Below, in pieces: positions 32,091 through 43,780 of a stretch of DNA of 64,000 nucleotides. A program made the translations under genes and the position numbers. The notes beneath the pieces were generated by a model that ran no database searches, was not told where the DNA came from, and was given only the letters and a program-made list of their open reading frames with translations. The stretch comes from Aurelia coerulea. Taxonomy: Eukaryota > Cnidaria > Scyphozoa > Semaeostomeae > Ulmaridae. The stretch covers positions 9,338,501 through 9,402,500 of the forward strand of contig CM076958.1 in NCBI GenBank assembly GCA_039566865.1, read 5' to 3'. Within the stretch, counting starts at the first letter, position 1. Every line of letters begins with the position of its first letter.

Positions 32091-32609
32091 ATGAAGGGAT
32101 TTCTTTTTATCCTCTTTATTTTCTTCAGGGATGGCGCGAGCGGGGGGCTAGGGGGGGCAGGAGCCCCCCAAAATTTCATTCAGCTCCCCCATCGGCACTG
32201 AAATTTTCGACAATTTCTAGGCACTGTCGGCATTTTCATAACCTGCACCTCCAGCTTTCTTTGCTGGGTTGTCATCTCAGTGAACTAGAATTGAACTCGT
32301 TCATAAAAAATTTCTCACTGTCGGCACTCTGACAGTATTTGCCCCCCTAGCATTTCTTCCCTGGCCCCATCTCTGATTTTCTTGACCATGCACTGTTTTA
32401 CAGCGGATAGATTTCAGGAAGATGTCAGCAATGAGGGCCTATCTAGGCCTACTATATACGTTGTTTACGCTTTCACTCATAAACAGCAGAAAGCATTGCT
32501 AGCCACCGGCAGGACCTGGATCAGCAGAATAACTTCTACAGCTTATCTGTTTCAAAGACGGGAACAAGACGATGGGAGCCTATACCAAGGCAATGATTTC
32601 AGGGCCTAA
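32091..32609 (+). pseudogene. Secreted-protein-like ORF, repeat copy 2, split by MITE
   Basis: The ATG at 32091 opens the same signal-peptide ORF as 5957-6217. After 12 codons it is interrupted by a 250-bp hAT-type MITE (32126-32375) and its TSD, and resumes at 32384 to a TAA at 32609. The flanking codons are unchanged, so the ORF was intact when the MITE arrived. Confidence 0.6.
32126..32375. mobile_element. hAT-type MITE, CAGRGATGG family, copy 2
   Basis: The TSD attttctt is perfect (32118-32125, 32376-32383), and copy 1 of the host repeat has it once. The ends are CAGGGATGGCGCGAGCGG and, reversed, CAGAGATGGGGCCAGGG. It shares internal CTGTCGGCACTCTGACAG with the relative at 19281-19473. 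Confidence 0.93.
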
Positions 32610-33318
32610 CTTGAGGTTATTCCTTTGACCTGCACAACAAAATATATGCTAGGTACCACCGGCGGCAGGGGATTGATGAGGGAGAGGGAGGGAGGAATGC
32701 TCAAAACTGACACCGGAGGTTTGCAACGAATTGCTGGGTTAGGCCAATGACATCTTATTAAGTGTTTCAAGTGTTAGTGCAATGCTGTTGTAATACTGTT
32801 TTGTACAGTGTTGACACTTGATACAAAAAATAAATGTAAAAAAAAATGATATTGATAGAAATACTCCGTGACACAATATGTCGTACAGAATTTACATTAA
32901 AGCCTTATTCACTTTTTGTTTTTGTTGCAGGAACAAAGAATTGCTAGCCTGCGTGCAGACTTGACTGCCTGTTCCAATTCCTGTAATGAATGCATTCTGA
33001 TCTGATTTGCATTCATCCACACTGAAACACAGTGGAATGGGAAGTCATTAAATAAAAGAATGTGCTGCAGGATGGACCATAATTGAACAGTAGTCATTTC
33101 GCATTATGAACTCTTTCCACCAAGATTGTTTTCACTCATTCACTCATACAACACCCGTTTTTCTACATTTTTGGAATTACACAATACACATTGAACAGTT
33201 TGTTGTGATGATGCAGCTGTTTCATTGTTGCTGCTGATGCTTATCAATGCAGTTGGATGGAGCAAACAATGAACAATAATAAGTGAAAGCTAATTACAAA
33301 GAACTGATCAAAGCCATT

Positions 33319-34829
33319 GATGCAAATTATGACTGTTTGTGAACTAAAGTTCACAAGAACTTTTGAACTATGAACATTAACTACAGTACCTGTACCTGAA
33401 AAGTAAGATAGGAATAGCAGCATTTGATGAATAATATTTACTACTAGTAATAATAATAAAACGCCCGGTATATCATTTGTAAGGATTATTGGATTTGTCT
33501 TGTCGATTGTACTGGAGATGGAGCAAAGAAAATTGTACAAAGACTTTTTTTCTTCGTTCTTCTAACCATATCGATCCCACTAATCCTGAATCCCTGATTC
33601 ATGGATTGGTGAGCTTCCTCGTTGATCGCGTGATGCATTAAGTCGCATGATAAGAGATTCCAGTTGCGTCAGCTTTGGTGCAGTTGTCTATCTTTTTGGT
33701 TGCATGGTACTGTTTTCAGTGTAGTGTTGAGTAAAATTTTTGTAATGTCATGGACTTAAGAACAAGTAGAAGTAGTAAACGAGAAAAACATACGAGGTAG
33801 AAAACAAAAAGCGTTATAATCAAGGGGTGTGGAACGGGGAACGGCGAACCCATGTCATCCTCTCTATGAGGAATCATCGGCCTGATAATTCTTCATTCAA
33901 AAGATGCAACGAACGCTTTCCATACTCATTATGCCTCTGCCCTTATTTCTGTCTTCCTACCTCAAACTAGGAAGTAGAAGCGCTCGCTTCGCTCGCACTT
34001 GAACATTCCTAGCTTCGGCGGACACCGTTTACTATATCTGACCATATTCCTTGATTGCAGTTGGCGCTCTACAGGAGAGGTACACATCGTAATTAATCAG
34101 TTGACTTCAATGAACTCAGGATGACCCCAAAATGACTTTTAACAAACTTTTAATAACAAAGGAAAATGAGTTATTTTCTTGACTGTGTTAACGTTTTAGT
34201 TACATCATATTTGTTCGTTCTGAAATGGACATTCAAATAATTGTTACATTTCAACAATAAAAGGAATAGAATCACTTTCTCGACTGTATAGAAATGTATC
34301 TCAGCCTATCAGCAATAGTAGCACACCATATGTTGAAGGTGGGGATCCCATCTAAATCCCTTTCTTCTCCGAAAGGCGTATCAATGATATAAAGAGAAAG
34401 AGCATATATAGAGGAACGTGGAAACAGCTTCCGAATTGCAGATCTCTTTTAGTTGAAATTTCTTAGTTTGTTTATGACTAACGTGTTGTTATGATCTCTC
34501 CTTCTTGTTTTGATTCCTTCTTTTGGTTAGTTGAATCATTTTGTTGATATGGCAGGCCTATCCCTGTGAGAAGAGCTATCACTCTTGCTCGGGCTCCCCT
34601 TGAATGCTGTAGTGAAGCTGTAGATTATTCTTTCAGGAAAGTAAGTTGCTTTCCTTGAATTATCTTTTTCCTTTGTTTTCTGAATCCAGTCCAACAAACT
34701 GCGTTCTTGTGGCTTCTAAATCTTAAACATCAGCTGCATTCAACCATATTCTGGAAATATCTTTTCCTCGATCTTCTTCTCAACGAACTTTAGTTTGGTA
34801 TCCACTTTGTTTTTACGGGAAGGATTGTT
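33319..34829. other. No gene recognised
   Basis: AT-rich sequence with short ORFs only. A (TAATAATAA) patch lies near 33448 and a GCGCTCGCTTCGCTCGC hairpin-like patch near 33973, the latter reminiscent of the G/C ends of DNA elements here. Nothing else was seen. Confidence 0.4.
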
Positions 34830-36611
34830 TTTCTTTTTTTATTCAAATATTAAATTTAACAAGATACTTTACATTCTACTATACCTAATTCTAATTACAC
34901 TATACGACACTACAGGTACGATACCATGGGGAGTGAAAGACGATGACTACCCCATGGCCAATATCTAAAAACACGAAATGTTAAACCGTATACAGTCACA
35001 CTACGAACATTTATAAATTAAAAGATACTATACTAGATTCAGTTTCACTCCAGACGTCAGGTCAGTGTTATGATTAATTTGCTGATGCAACGAGTGCAAC
35101 TCATTTGATGCAGGTTTAGGTAAGTAAAATGCCTGAACATCTGATGTGAAACAGAATTTACAAGGAAAAGAAACACTAACGATACGGGACTTGGTGATTG
35201 CTGAGTACATGGTTGAATTCTCAATAGATCTTAATCAAACCGACCAGTTTCGTGGATGAAGCGTAAAGTTACTTCTAGTACATTTCTGTTCAACTCATTA
35301 GAAAGGTCTTCATTACCATACGATAAAAACTACGTCAAAGAATGATTTGAAAGATTGGTGATTTGTACATATGGTCGTAATGATTCAACAATTCCAGCGA
35401 GAATATTTTGTCGTTGAACATCAAAAGAAGGGCAGAGCAACAAAAAGTGCTCCGTGCTTGTTGGGCACATTGGGTTTATGGTATGTCTGAAATTATGCTT
35501 GAATTTATGGAGATTTAACTTGCTGAGACCAACCCTGAGTTGTGTGAGGTAGGATAATCCTATGGGATCTTGAATTCCAAAGACAGATTTTGCAGGGGGC
35601 GGATTATTGATAAGAGCTTTTTCTTAAAAACAGCAATAGAAGGTGCAAGTCTCTATTCAGGCTCAAGCTTATTCCATTCGCATAAACAGTTTGGATAGAA
35701 GGAAGACTTGAATTTTTCTGTCCTTGCCCTTAAAAATCGCCCAATGACATCCTGTCCGTGAAGACGGTACTGCGACTGATGAAGAAGGGGAATTCGATCA
35801 ACTGTATACTCAGGACTAAGATTATTTATAAACTTGTAGAACAAGGTAAGGCGTCTACTCCATCTTCGGGAACTCAGTGACTCCCAACCAAGCTCTGCGT
35901 ACAGCTTCTCTGGAGATGTTCCCCTCCATGTACCTGACACAGCTAGGCAGCAGAGTACTGTACGGACTCTAGCTTTTCCATTAAATTTGGTATAATAATA
36001 TGTTGACTAAATTCACATACTTCGGCAGGAATATGGTAAATGGCATCACCATAGTCTAGGTGGGGTCGAACATAGAGCTTATATAATTCATTGAAGGTAT
36101 GCCTGGGCAAGTATTTGGAGAGATATTTCAGCAAACCAATGACCTTTCTCGTTTTAGAGATCGCTGATTTGATATGAGCTGAGAAAGACAGCTTTGAGTC
36201 CAGGATAATTCCTAAATGTTTATGTTCATTTACTTTCTTGACAGTTATGTTGTTAAAAGGAATCACTGGATGATCAATTTCGATTTTTTTCCTTGAAAAA
36301 AAAATGTTAATTCAACAGCTTGTTTCTTCTGATCAGGATTAAAGGACATTCTCCAAGCGTGAGCCCACCGACTAATCAAGTTCAAGTCATGGTTCATGTC
36401 ATTTGCAGCTGTATTGGAATCTTCTACCACTGTAAAGTGTAAACAATGATGTATCATCAGCAAATAACTTAACATTGCACTTCAAGCCTACAGCTAGGTC
36501 ATTTATATACACAAGGAAAAACTGATTACTGAGGGTATCACTTTTTATAGCCAGATCCATGACAGGGTCCATACTTTTGATTATGGACTCTGTAACATGG
36601 TGATATGCCAA
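34830..36611 (-). pseudogene. LINE relic: end of RT and C-terminal region
   Basis: Minus-strand pieces in several frames give FLVYINDLAVGLKCNVKLFADDTSLFT (in two parts, catalytic ADD intact), ISRWAHAWRMSFNPDQKK, VKKVNEHKHLGIILDSKLSF, YKLYVRPHLDYGDAIYH and FYKFINNLSPEY. After a stop at 35653 the frame continues into a C-terminal Cys/His motif (MCPTSTEHFLLLCP) and ends at 35231. The 3' end is an A-rich stretch near 34840. The 5' part of RT and the endonuclease are missing. At least four frame breaks are present. Confidence 0.85.
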
Positions 36612-37216
36612 TTATACTTCACAAATATGATATAATGCTTGGATAGCAATATTTTCGCTTTTTCTGATAGATTTCTAACAAATTTTAAGGACAGCCCACA
36701 ATTTTGTTTGAAAAAACTCAAGGACAGGGTATAACTTGCGGGAATTTGACTCCAGGACAGGGTACTTTTTGATTTTCCATCTGCACCGTCTCGTGTATGT
36801 TCGTAAACCTAGTACCACCTCCGCCGGGCTTGAGACAAAACAAGAAAAAAAACAAATTAACGTTGATTTGCTCTTGGTTCGCAATCCCGTCCCCAGAGTC
36901 AGTTCGTTGCTCTAATTTTCCTCATACCTCTAATTTTCAACTTTGGCCCACTTTCACCCAAAACAAATCCTTCTTATTTTCACGTTAAACGCACTGGCTA
37001 ACCCCAGATTATTGTTCAAGTACCTTCAAAAGGGTTTAAATAAGGTCCTCAAAGTGTTTGTTTTTAATTTCTATATTTATCTACTTCAGAATTAGCGCTA
37101 GAGCAACGGCCATTTTTCATCGATTAGCATTGCCTGGCAAACTGCACACCGACTGCACATCCATAATGGTTGCTAATCTGCCCTTATTTTGGGCAGATTC
37201 ATCCAGGTGTAGGGTA
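36612..37216. other. No gene recognised
   Basis: It contains two imperfect copies of an AAGGACAGGGTA-type phrase near 36690-36755, perhaps the edge of a decayed element. Nothing else was seen. Confidence 0.4.
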
Positions 37217-38569
37217 AGACGGGGTAAAGTGAACTATTTTGGAGGTTTTTCAACGATATCCCAAAGAGATTGTAGCTGAGGGCAAACTTTGTAATGTTGT
37301 GTTGACATTATGTCTTTGGGTCAGTATATCCAGCAAAAATATTTTTCAAATCGTTTTACATTGTCTAAGAAAAGAGCTTTCTTTGGCGACCACTCTGCCT
37401 GGTTCACTTTACCCCGGACCGGGGTAAAGTGAAGTACTTGCAAATTGCTCGATAAAACCAAAATGCTGCGGGTAGAACAGAACCCGAAAACGCTATTTAT
37501 TTTGCAACTCGTAGGAGTTCTTCGCATGCCAAAACGAAAGAAACCAAAGAATTTCATAAGAGTAATATTTTGAAAAAATTAAACGGTCACCTAATGTTGA
37601 TAAGGATCTTTGCAGATCAATTATTTACCAAAATCTATTGTTAAAGTTACCAATTCGAGTCAGATTGCGAGGCCTGAATGCAAGTTGATAAAAAATAAGG
37701 GGAATATACTTGAAACAATACTATATTGCATATGAATACCATATGTCCACAAAGACAAACACTATTTTCAAGGTAGCTCACTTTGCCCTGGATCTCCACC
37801 CAGATATAAAATTAAAAATACCTAGTTATAAATATATGACAATTATCATTATTGTAATTTCACAGTGATGGCCATTTATCCTTTCCATGTCGATAGATGT
37901 ACATGCTTCATCAATTCCCAATAAAATTCTTGGATTAGTAACCGCATTTTTGAATCAAGGTCATTCGCTTATCAAATTTTTGGATGTTTTTCAGGCAGCT
38001 GGTACGGTATCAGAATAGTTTTCTGTATCATCAGAACGAGACCATATCCTGCATATTATGATTTTCTGAAAGCAGAAATGTGAAGGAAATGTGATTAAAG
38101 AGGTCTTCTTCACTTCATCTGACTTCATGTTCACACGAGCAAATAAAACATCGTAGGAAGTTCACTTTACACCGGTCGAAGCAAAATATTGACTGAACAG
38201 TAGATCTTTTGAAATATCATGTTAGCTGACAAAAAAAGTCTTTCTTGGCCCTTTCCTTTTGAAAAAAGTAAACACATGGTATGTGCTTCTAATCGATCAA
38301 AACAATTCTAGAAATGAACTTCGGCGTCGGGTCAAACATTGAAACCAAAGATAGGAGCCCGAACTAGAAACCATGATTTCCCGAGGTTGCTTTTACTGCC
38401 TCGGATAAGAGGATTTTTTTGCAACAACAGAAAGAACCATTCTGAAAAAGTATTTTGATTTTCTGTGAGCATATATAACAAAGCGTTGGGCATAAATCAT
38501 GTGTTATCATTGCATGTTTACTTTTTGAGAGAAGCGCTAATGTTCTGGGTAGTTCACTTTACCCCGTCT
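37217..38569. mobile_element. TIR element with GGGGTAAAGTGAAC ends
   Basis: The 20-base string AGACGGGGTAAAGTGAACTA at 37217-37236 is present exactly inverted at 38550-38569. Variants of the same motif occur inside at 37403-37433, near 37770-37785 and near 38158, the first as a 31-bp palindrome with 15-bp arms. No transposase was found. The superfamily and TSD are not determined. Confidence 0.75.
37403..37433. repeat. Palindrome built from two copies of the terminal motif
   Basis: TTCACTTTACCCCGG, one central A, then CCGGGGTAAAGTGAA: 15-bp perfect arms. Each arm equals the terminal motif of the surrounding element, as if two element ends had met. Confidence 0.9.
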
Positions 38570-39335
38570 GGGTAGTTCACTTCCTTTAAACAGGTCCTCC
38601 GCCCCGGTGGGTGCAATTCATTAGTGAGAAGTACACCACGCTCGTCCATGCCATTTCATAGGATACCCTTTTCTCTGACTTTCTAGTTGGTGAAAAGACC
38701 CCTTATCACTGAAAATTTTGAAGATAACCCCTCCCCCTCCTTAAAGGAGCTTCACTGAGCCCTAAAGTAATCTGTTTGGTGCAAAACCTGGTTCTGACAG
38801 AAAGGTTTGGAATTTTTATATTTTTTACCATTCACTTTACTGACATCTCTCTGTTGTAAAGAGTGGAATCTCATCAAACTTGGGGTATAAAACTTGGGCC
38901 TGGTGAAAGTGACTTTTATTCTAGGGTCCCGAGTTCACCAGCATTTAACTGTTTTTGGGTTTGGATGTTTTCGGAAGAAAAATACCCCGTTTTTTCTGAG
39001 ATTCTAGGTCCTAGGATTCTGCTTCAAATATACCCCTTTCTCAGTGAAATCACGGATGAGCATGGTGTCATGTTTTCATCAACATTGCATCCACCGGGCC
39101 TCCGCCAGCTATAACAGGGCTTGAAGTTGGGAGACAATGTTCCCTGTTCTGTGAGTAGATCTATGAGAGCGAAGACGATTGACGTGTGACTCGGATTGAG
39201 TTGCAATAATTCATATTAATATTCCAAAATCAACAAGTTATGATACAATACCGTGCAAACGGAAGTACGTAATCTGCAAATCTACATATGCTAGCATATG
39301 TTCGGAATCTTTAAAAAGGCTGGTGTAAAATTGGA
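38570..39335. other. No gene recognised
   Basis: AT-rich with G/C-rich patches (TACCCCGTTTTTTCTGAG near 38985; AGACCCCTTATCACTGAAAA near 38697) that look like pieces of decayed DNA elements. Nothing can be assigned. Confidence 0.4.
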
Positions 39336-39665
39336 AAATTAAACGAGCACTTACCAAAGGGAAGTGTGAAATTTGATTGAAATTCTGCGCCATCTTAAAT
39401 GGAGGAGCAAGGAATTACATGAGATATGCGGTGCATGCGCGTCAAGGTCAGTCTTCAAAGCAGGGTAGCTTTCCTGATAATCCAGCAAGGCATATTTATT
39501 ATCCAATAAATTAGCGAATTACTATGAAGTTAAATTAAATAGTAGCTTGGGTGAGGTCATAATATGGGAGGGCATGTAATTCCTTGCTCCTCCATTGAAG
39601 ATGACGCAGAATTTCAATCAAACTTCACACTTCCCTTCGGTAAGTGCTCGTTTAATTTTCCAATT
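39336..39665. repeat. Inverted repeat across the DIRS 3' end
   Basis: About 83 bp at 39336-39418 (TTAAACGAGCACTTACC through GGAGGAGCAAGGAATTACAT) recurs inverted at 39582-39665, separated by about 160 bp. The right arm lies inside the DIRS element, the left arm mostly outside its terminal repeat. It could be the DIRS internal complementary region plus terminus, or a separate fold-back inserted here. A related TTACTGGTGACGTAATTGG stretch recurs at about 50130. Confidence 0.6.
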
Positions 39666-39861
39666 CTACGTCATCTCCAATTACGTCACCAGTAATTACA
39701 TGAGACTTCAAAGACAGGAAAGCTACTCTGTCATTTTATAACATATTTTCATGCCATATATGTTTATATATCTAAACACAACATTTCGTTGGACAAAACA
39801 CAATATTCAATATGTTTATATTTGAAAACGCAAATTTCTTTGGATACAACATAATTTTAAA

Positions 39862-40404
39862 TTATGTTAACATCTTCTCAGAATAATTTAATGTTTCTTC
39901 AACGTTTTTGGAGTAGAATTTTTTAAATGTTGCCGCATTACTCCACCCTGCAGCTGTCATAATAGTGGCTAATGGCACGCCCTTGTTTCTTGCTGATGAT
40001 GTAGATGCAGCTCTAATACTATGAGGTCCAAATCTTTTCACGTTAATGCCTGCATCAGACATGATCTGTTTGCACCATCTAGACACTGTTGATGTTGAAA
40101 CTGCTTTGTGTGGCTTTTGATAGCTGATAAATGGTTTTTCTTCTTTTTTCCTTACATTCTTAGTCACTTTAATATATTGTTTCATATTTTCAACAACACA
40201 CAGTTTGTCATTATGACTGTAAGGCTTGAATTCCATTGGTTTCAAATGGTGTCCAGATCTAGATTGTTTGAGTAACGAAGGTATCACAATTCTGCATGTG
40301 TCTCCAAATGATATTCCACCAAGTTCTATTGCATGAATCGTCTGACAACGTTGTCCTGTTAAAATACACAAGAGCATGACTAGTCGTAAGGTAAGTGTCT
40401 TCAA
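39862..40404 (-). CDS. DIRS tyrosine recombinase, catalytic domain
   Basis: The 180-residue open frame ends at 39862. LMLLCILTGQRCQTI carries the first catalytic Arg, FGPHSIRAAST the H-x-x-R pair, and AAGWSNAATFKKFYSK the GW and the nucleophile Tyr. The middle Lys is probably in the beta-hairpin before EKPFISYQK. It recombines the circular cDNA into the genome. The N-terminal core-binding part lies upstream in other frames (40405-41199), so the full protein is broken. Confidence 0.92.
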   Translation of the reverse strand: MKTLTLRLVMLLCILTGQRCQTIHAIELGGISFGDTCRIVIPSLLKQSRSGHHLKPMEFKPYSHNDKLCVVENMKQYIKVTKNVRKKEEKPFISYQKPHKAVSTSTVSRWCKQIMSDAGINVKRFGPHSIRAASTSSARNKGVPLATIMTAAGWSNAATFKKFYSKNVEETLNYSEKMLT

Positions 40405-41199
40405 ATTAAGTTGTGTTGTAATACCTTGGGAATCTAGGTATGTTAAAACACGTGAAATATCCCATACATCAGTGTATTTTGGTAACGCATGTCTGGATTT
40501 AAAAAACCCCTTTCATGAATCGCTTTACTAAACGATCTTCTCCAAATGTTTTTTACTTATCTGATACATCTATTATGGCAGATAATGCAGATCTAGCAGT
40601 ATTGATGGCACTATATCCTAACCCCTGTTTAAATAAATCGGTTAGAAATTCAATACCATCATAACAAGACGCTTTGCTTGAATCAAGTCTATGCTTCTTG
40701 CAAAATTCTTTAAATTTCTTTACATAAACATTGTATTATTTTAATGTACCTGGCCTCCAAGATTCCATTATGATTTCTGTTGCTTCATTTGATAAATTGT
40801 TTGCAATCTTTTGTTCCCTGACAAAAATCCCGCCATCAGGTTCAATTTCTTTTGAAATGGATGAATCTCCTGCCTCCCTGGCATTTCCAGCAATCCTTTG
40901 GAATGATACAGCATCACTGGCCGCGTAAGCAGAAGAGACATGAATTTTGGGTACCAAACTTGAGTTGGCCAATCTGGTACTATGACAATCCCCGTTGCTT
41001 CTTCTTTTATGATCTTTTGCATCACTTTGTTTATCAGACTGAAAGGGGGAAAAGCATAGAAATCAAATAAACTCCAATCTACTGAGAAAGCGTCTATTGC
41101 AAAGGCTTCTGGGTCTGGTTTAAATGATACATATTTAGAAATTTTGACAATTCAGCCTGGAGGCAAATAAATCAGTTTTTGGGTCAACTTTTAGATGTT
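40405..41199 (-). pseudogene. DIRS region between RNase H and recombinase, frameshifted
   Basis: Pieces in at least two frames match the usual DIRS linker. One has VDWSLFDFYAFPPFSLINKV near 41040-41095, and IVIVPDWPTQVWYPK with HSKGLLEMPGRQEIHPF at 40768-41025. Further fragments resemble the SAM-like N-terminal domain of the recombinase. Stops and frame changes are frequent. Confidence 0.8.
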
Positions 41200-41670
41200 T
41201 TATAATGAAACCTTCCTTCTAGATTCAGCATCAGCTATTATATTCTGTTTACCAGGTATATGGGCAGCTGATAACCAAATTCCTTTTTGAATTGCCCAGT
41301 TCCAAAGATCTTTTACTAAATCATTACAAATCTTTGATTTAATAGTACCCATGACTGTTGTTAATATTATGGACTGCAGTGGTGTTGTCAATCATAAGCC
41401 TGACATGCTTATGTTTGCATTTTCACAAAGAGCCTTTAATCCAAAATAAACTGCTTTCAGTTCCAGATAGTTTATATGTCGCTCTTTTTCAATTTCATTC
41501 CAACCTCCAAAGGTTTTTCTGTCATGTAATACAGCTCCCCAACCTGTTTTGGAAGCATCTGTATACAGTGTAGCACCAATCTTATTGCAAGAAATATTAC
41601 TAGATGAAGAGGTGACATTGTTTATCCACCATTCTATATCAACAATTGCTAAATCTGATAAAATCATAGA
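41200..41670 (-). pseudogene. DIRS RNase H domain, 3' part
   Basis: On the minus strand TLYTDASKTGWGAVLHDRK carries the first catalytic Asp, HINYLELKAVYFGLKAL the Glu, and further on LWNWAIQKGIWLSAAHIPGK the end of the fold. A frame break near 41391 falls in the stretch that should hold the I-DNTT motif. The 5' part continues beyond the LINE insertion at 42999. Confidence 0.9.
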
Positions 41671-41679
41671 AGTTTCATA

Positions 41680-42998
41680 TTCATTTCATTTTCATTTTAA
41701 TTTCTTTAAGCACGGTAACCCCGTCAATCGATAGATTGCTTTTCAGGGGGCCGTGCATAAAACGTTACAAATTAAGTTAAAAATAAATACAAAGTAAAAC
41801 CCTAATTTAATTACAATAATGAACAAATGAATAAATAAATAAATAAACTATTTTTTAAAAGCTGTTTTAAATGCTTTCAATGAGGATGCCTGCTTGACTT
41901 CACAACCCAAGAGGTTCCAAACTCCAGCACCGCGATATGAGAAAGCTCGCTGACCATTACTCGTTCTCATTAGTGGGACTTGAAGATCAGTTGCGGTGTT
42001 TCTCAAATTTTTCCTACTGCATGTCGAATTTCTAATGAACATTTCTGACAGGTAATCAGGAGCAATGTCATTTATCGATTTGTAAACCATGCAAGCTGTC
42101 TCGGTTTTTATCATATCTGCTACAGTAGGCCAATTCAAACTTTTAATCAAAGCACTAGCAGAAGAATCATAACTGCTGTTGGTCACATTTCTAGCTGCGC
42201 GGTTTTGAAGTTTTTGCAGCACCTGCAACCCTGTCCCCCCACATGCCCCCCAGACTGAACAGCAGTAGCGGAGATGCGGTTCAACGATACCACGATACAT
42301 TTTAGAGAGAGCGTCTTTTGGAAGTAACTTCTTGGCATATTTAAGAAATCCAATAGCACGAGAAACCTTAGATCGTACAAAATGGATATGTTCATCCCAA
42401 GCTAAATGTTTATCAATTTGCATCCCTAAATACTTGACCTTATCAACCATTTCAACTTCAGAGCCACCAATAGAAAATAATGGTGGTTCCACTGATTTTG
42501 TCGAAATCTTCTTAAGGTTAGGCCGAGATCCAATGACCATCGCCTGTGTCTTCAGGACATTCAATGATAACTTATTGCCTTGGAGCCATTCCCTTAAAGA
42601 ATCAAGTTCTTTGTTAAGCGTCACGTTCAGATCGCTGACATTCCTTGCAGAAAAGGAGATACTGGTATCATCAGCATACATAGTCACCTGGCAGTTGTCC
42701 AGACAAAACGGAAGGTCATTGATATAAAGTATAAAAAGAAGATGCCCAAGGCAAGATCCTTGTGGAACACCACAGTGTATTTCTTCTATTCGTGACGAAA
42801 CACCATTGACCTTGCATAACTGCCGTCTGTCTTGGAGATATGATGTAAACCATGCATGCTCGATACCAGAAATCCCATATTCCTGCATCTTTTTTAGCAG
42901 GATATCATGATCTACAGTATCAAACGCTTTCTTTAGGTCTATGAACACCAATGCAGTGTATTTCCCAGTATCCATGTTCTTATACCAATCGTTAGTGC
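41680..42998 (-). mobile_element. 5'-truncated LINE inserted in DIRS
   Basis: The 9-bp duplication agtttcata (41671-41679 and 42999-43007) flanks the insert, and the DIRS RNase H frame is restored when the insert and one copy are removed. The 3' end on the minus strand is an A/T-rich GAAAT-type tail. The 5' end starts within RT, as is usual for target-primed insertion. Confidence 0.93.
41848..42975 (-). CDS. LINE reverse transcriptase, C-terminal two-thirds (375 codons open)
   Basis: It is one open frame from just inside the 5' truncation: ALVFIDLKKAFDTVDHDIL (motif A Asp), CGVPQGSCLGHLLFILYIND (motif B), VTMYADDTSISF (motif C), KYLGMQIDKHLAWDEHI, YRGIVEPHLRYCCSVWG, and the tail RTSNGQRAFSYRGAGVWN. 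The endonuclease and fingers are missing. It has no frameshift, so the insertion is young, but without its 5' half it cannot be functional. Confidence 0.93.
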   Translation of the reverse strand: MDTGKYTALVFIDLKKAFDTVDHDILLKKMQEYGISGIEHAWFTSYLQDRRQLCKVNGVSSRIEEIHCGVPQGSCLGHLLFILYINDLPFCLDNCQVTMYADDTSISFSARNVSDLNVTLNKELDSLREWLQGNKLSLNVLKTQAMVIGSRPNLKKISTKSVEPPLFSIGGSEVEMVDKVKYLGMQIDKHLAWDEHIHFVRSKVSRAIGFLKYAKKLLPKDALSKMYRGIVEPHLRYCCSVWGACGGTGLQVLQKLQNRAARNVTNSSYDSSASALIKSLNWPTVADMIKTETACMVYKSINDIAPDYLSEMFIRNSTCSRKNLRNTATDLQVPLMRTSNGQRAFSYRGAGVWNLLGCEVKQASSLKAFKTAFKK

Positions 42999-43007
42999 AG
43001 TTTCATA

Positions 43008-43220
43008 GTTTCCTTTAGAATTTTTGAGAGCCGATATCTTATCATGTTCTAGAGATCTATAAAATAGTGGTCCATATTGCATTCCTGGGAAACTAGAAAC
43101 CATCATGCCAAGTACTGTGGCAACCTCCCTTATCTTTGGGGTTTTCCTTGTCAATAGATCTCTACATGCCTGTAACAGTTTTAATGCTTTTTCATTTGTC
43201 AGTTTAACTGTCATATTTTT
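43008..43220 (-). pseudogene. DIRS RT/RNase H junction
   Basis: Reading MTVKLTNEKALKLLQACRDL, then ATVLGMMVSSFPGMQYGPLF and YRSLEHDKISALKNSKGNY, this is the connection between RT and RNase H of DIRS elements. It is in a different frame from the RT just upstream (break at about 43215). Confidence 0.88.
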
Positions 43221-43780
43221 TTAATTCAGATGAAAACCAAGAAACACAATTTCTTGTTTTGGTAGCAACTGTGACTTATCAGGATGTGTAACAAAATCTA
43301 ATTTGCCCATCATCTTCACTGTCTCAAGGACAATTTGGAAGCATCCATCAAAATTGGAGCCTTGCAAACATATATCATCAATATATAGAGAGTTTATAAA
43401 ACCTCTCCTTCTCAATTCTGCTAGGGGAGGCTTCAACAATTTTGTGAAAACTCTGGGCGCACTTGATAAACCATTAGGAACACAGGAAAAGGTAAATAAT
43501 TGGTTATTCTTTTTGAATTTCAAAAAATTTTGATATTGCTTATCAACACTGACAGTGTTATATGAATCTTTTAAATCAATAGATGCCATATAACAACCCT
43601 GTTCCATGAGGTTCATAACTGTAGCTAGTGTATCCATTTTAAAATGATGGTAACTAACATACTGATTTAGATTTTTTAGATTAAGAATCAATCGAAGTGA
43701 GCCATCACTTTTTGGTCTGGTGAAAATTCTAGAAATATATTCTGGTTCACTTTTTTCACATTTTTTGATTATAGAGCGGT
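43221..43780 (-). pseudogene. DIRS reverse transcriptase
   Basis: YISRIFTRPKSDGSLRLILN, then CYMASIDLKDSYNTVSV (motif A Asp), CVPNGLSSAPRVFTKLLKP (motif B) and FINSLYIDDICLQG (motif C YIDD), ending with KQEIVFLGFHLN. All RT blocks are present and catalytic Asps intact. The N-terminal end is cut by the insertion at 43781. Confidence 0.93.

Larger units (their letters stand above)
31832..33318 (-). repeat. Dispersed repeat with secreted ORF, copy 2 (inverted relative to copy 1)
   Basis: It is the reverse complement of copy 1 (3194-6463 without its hAT), nearly identical in the parts compared, and includes the uninterrupted site of the 3908-5954 hAT. It starts here with an (AAT)n stretch and the TAGCAGC hairpin. 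Similarity to copy 1 stops at 33318, because copy 1 is cut by the hAT end at 3193; copy 2 may continue to about 33550. Confidence 0.85.

Noticed and set aside
33319..34829. A host gene between the Penelope element and the LINE relic
   Set aside because: No ORF over about 60 codons and no convincing exon with paired splice sites was seen.
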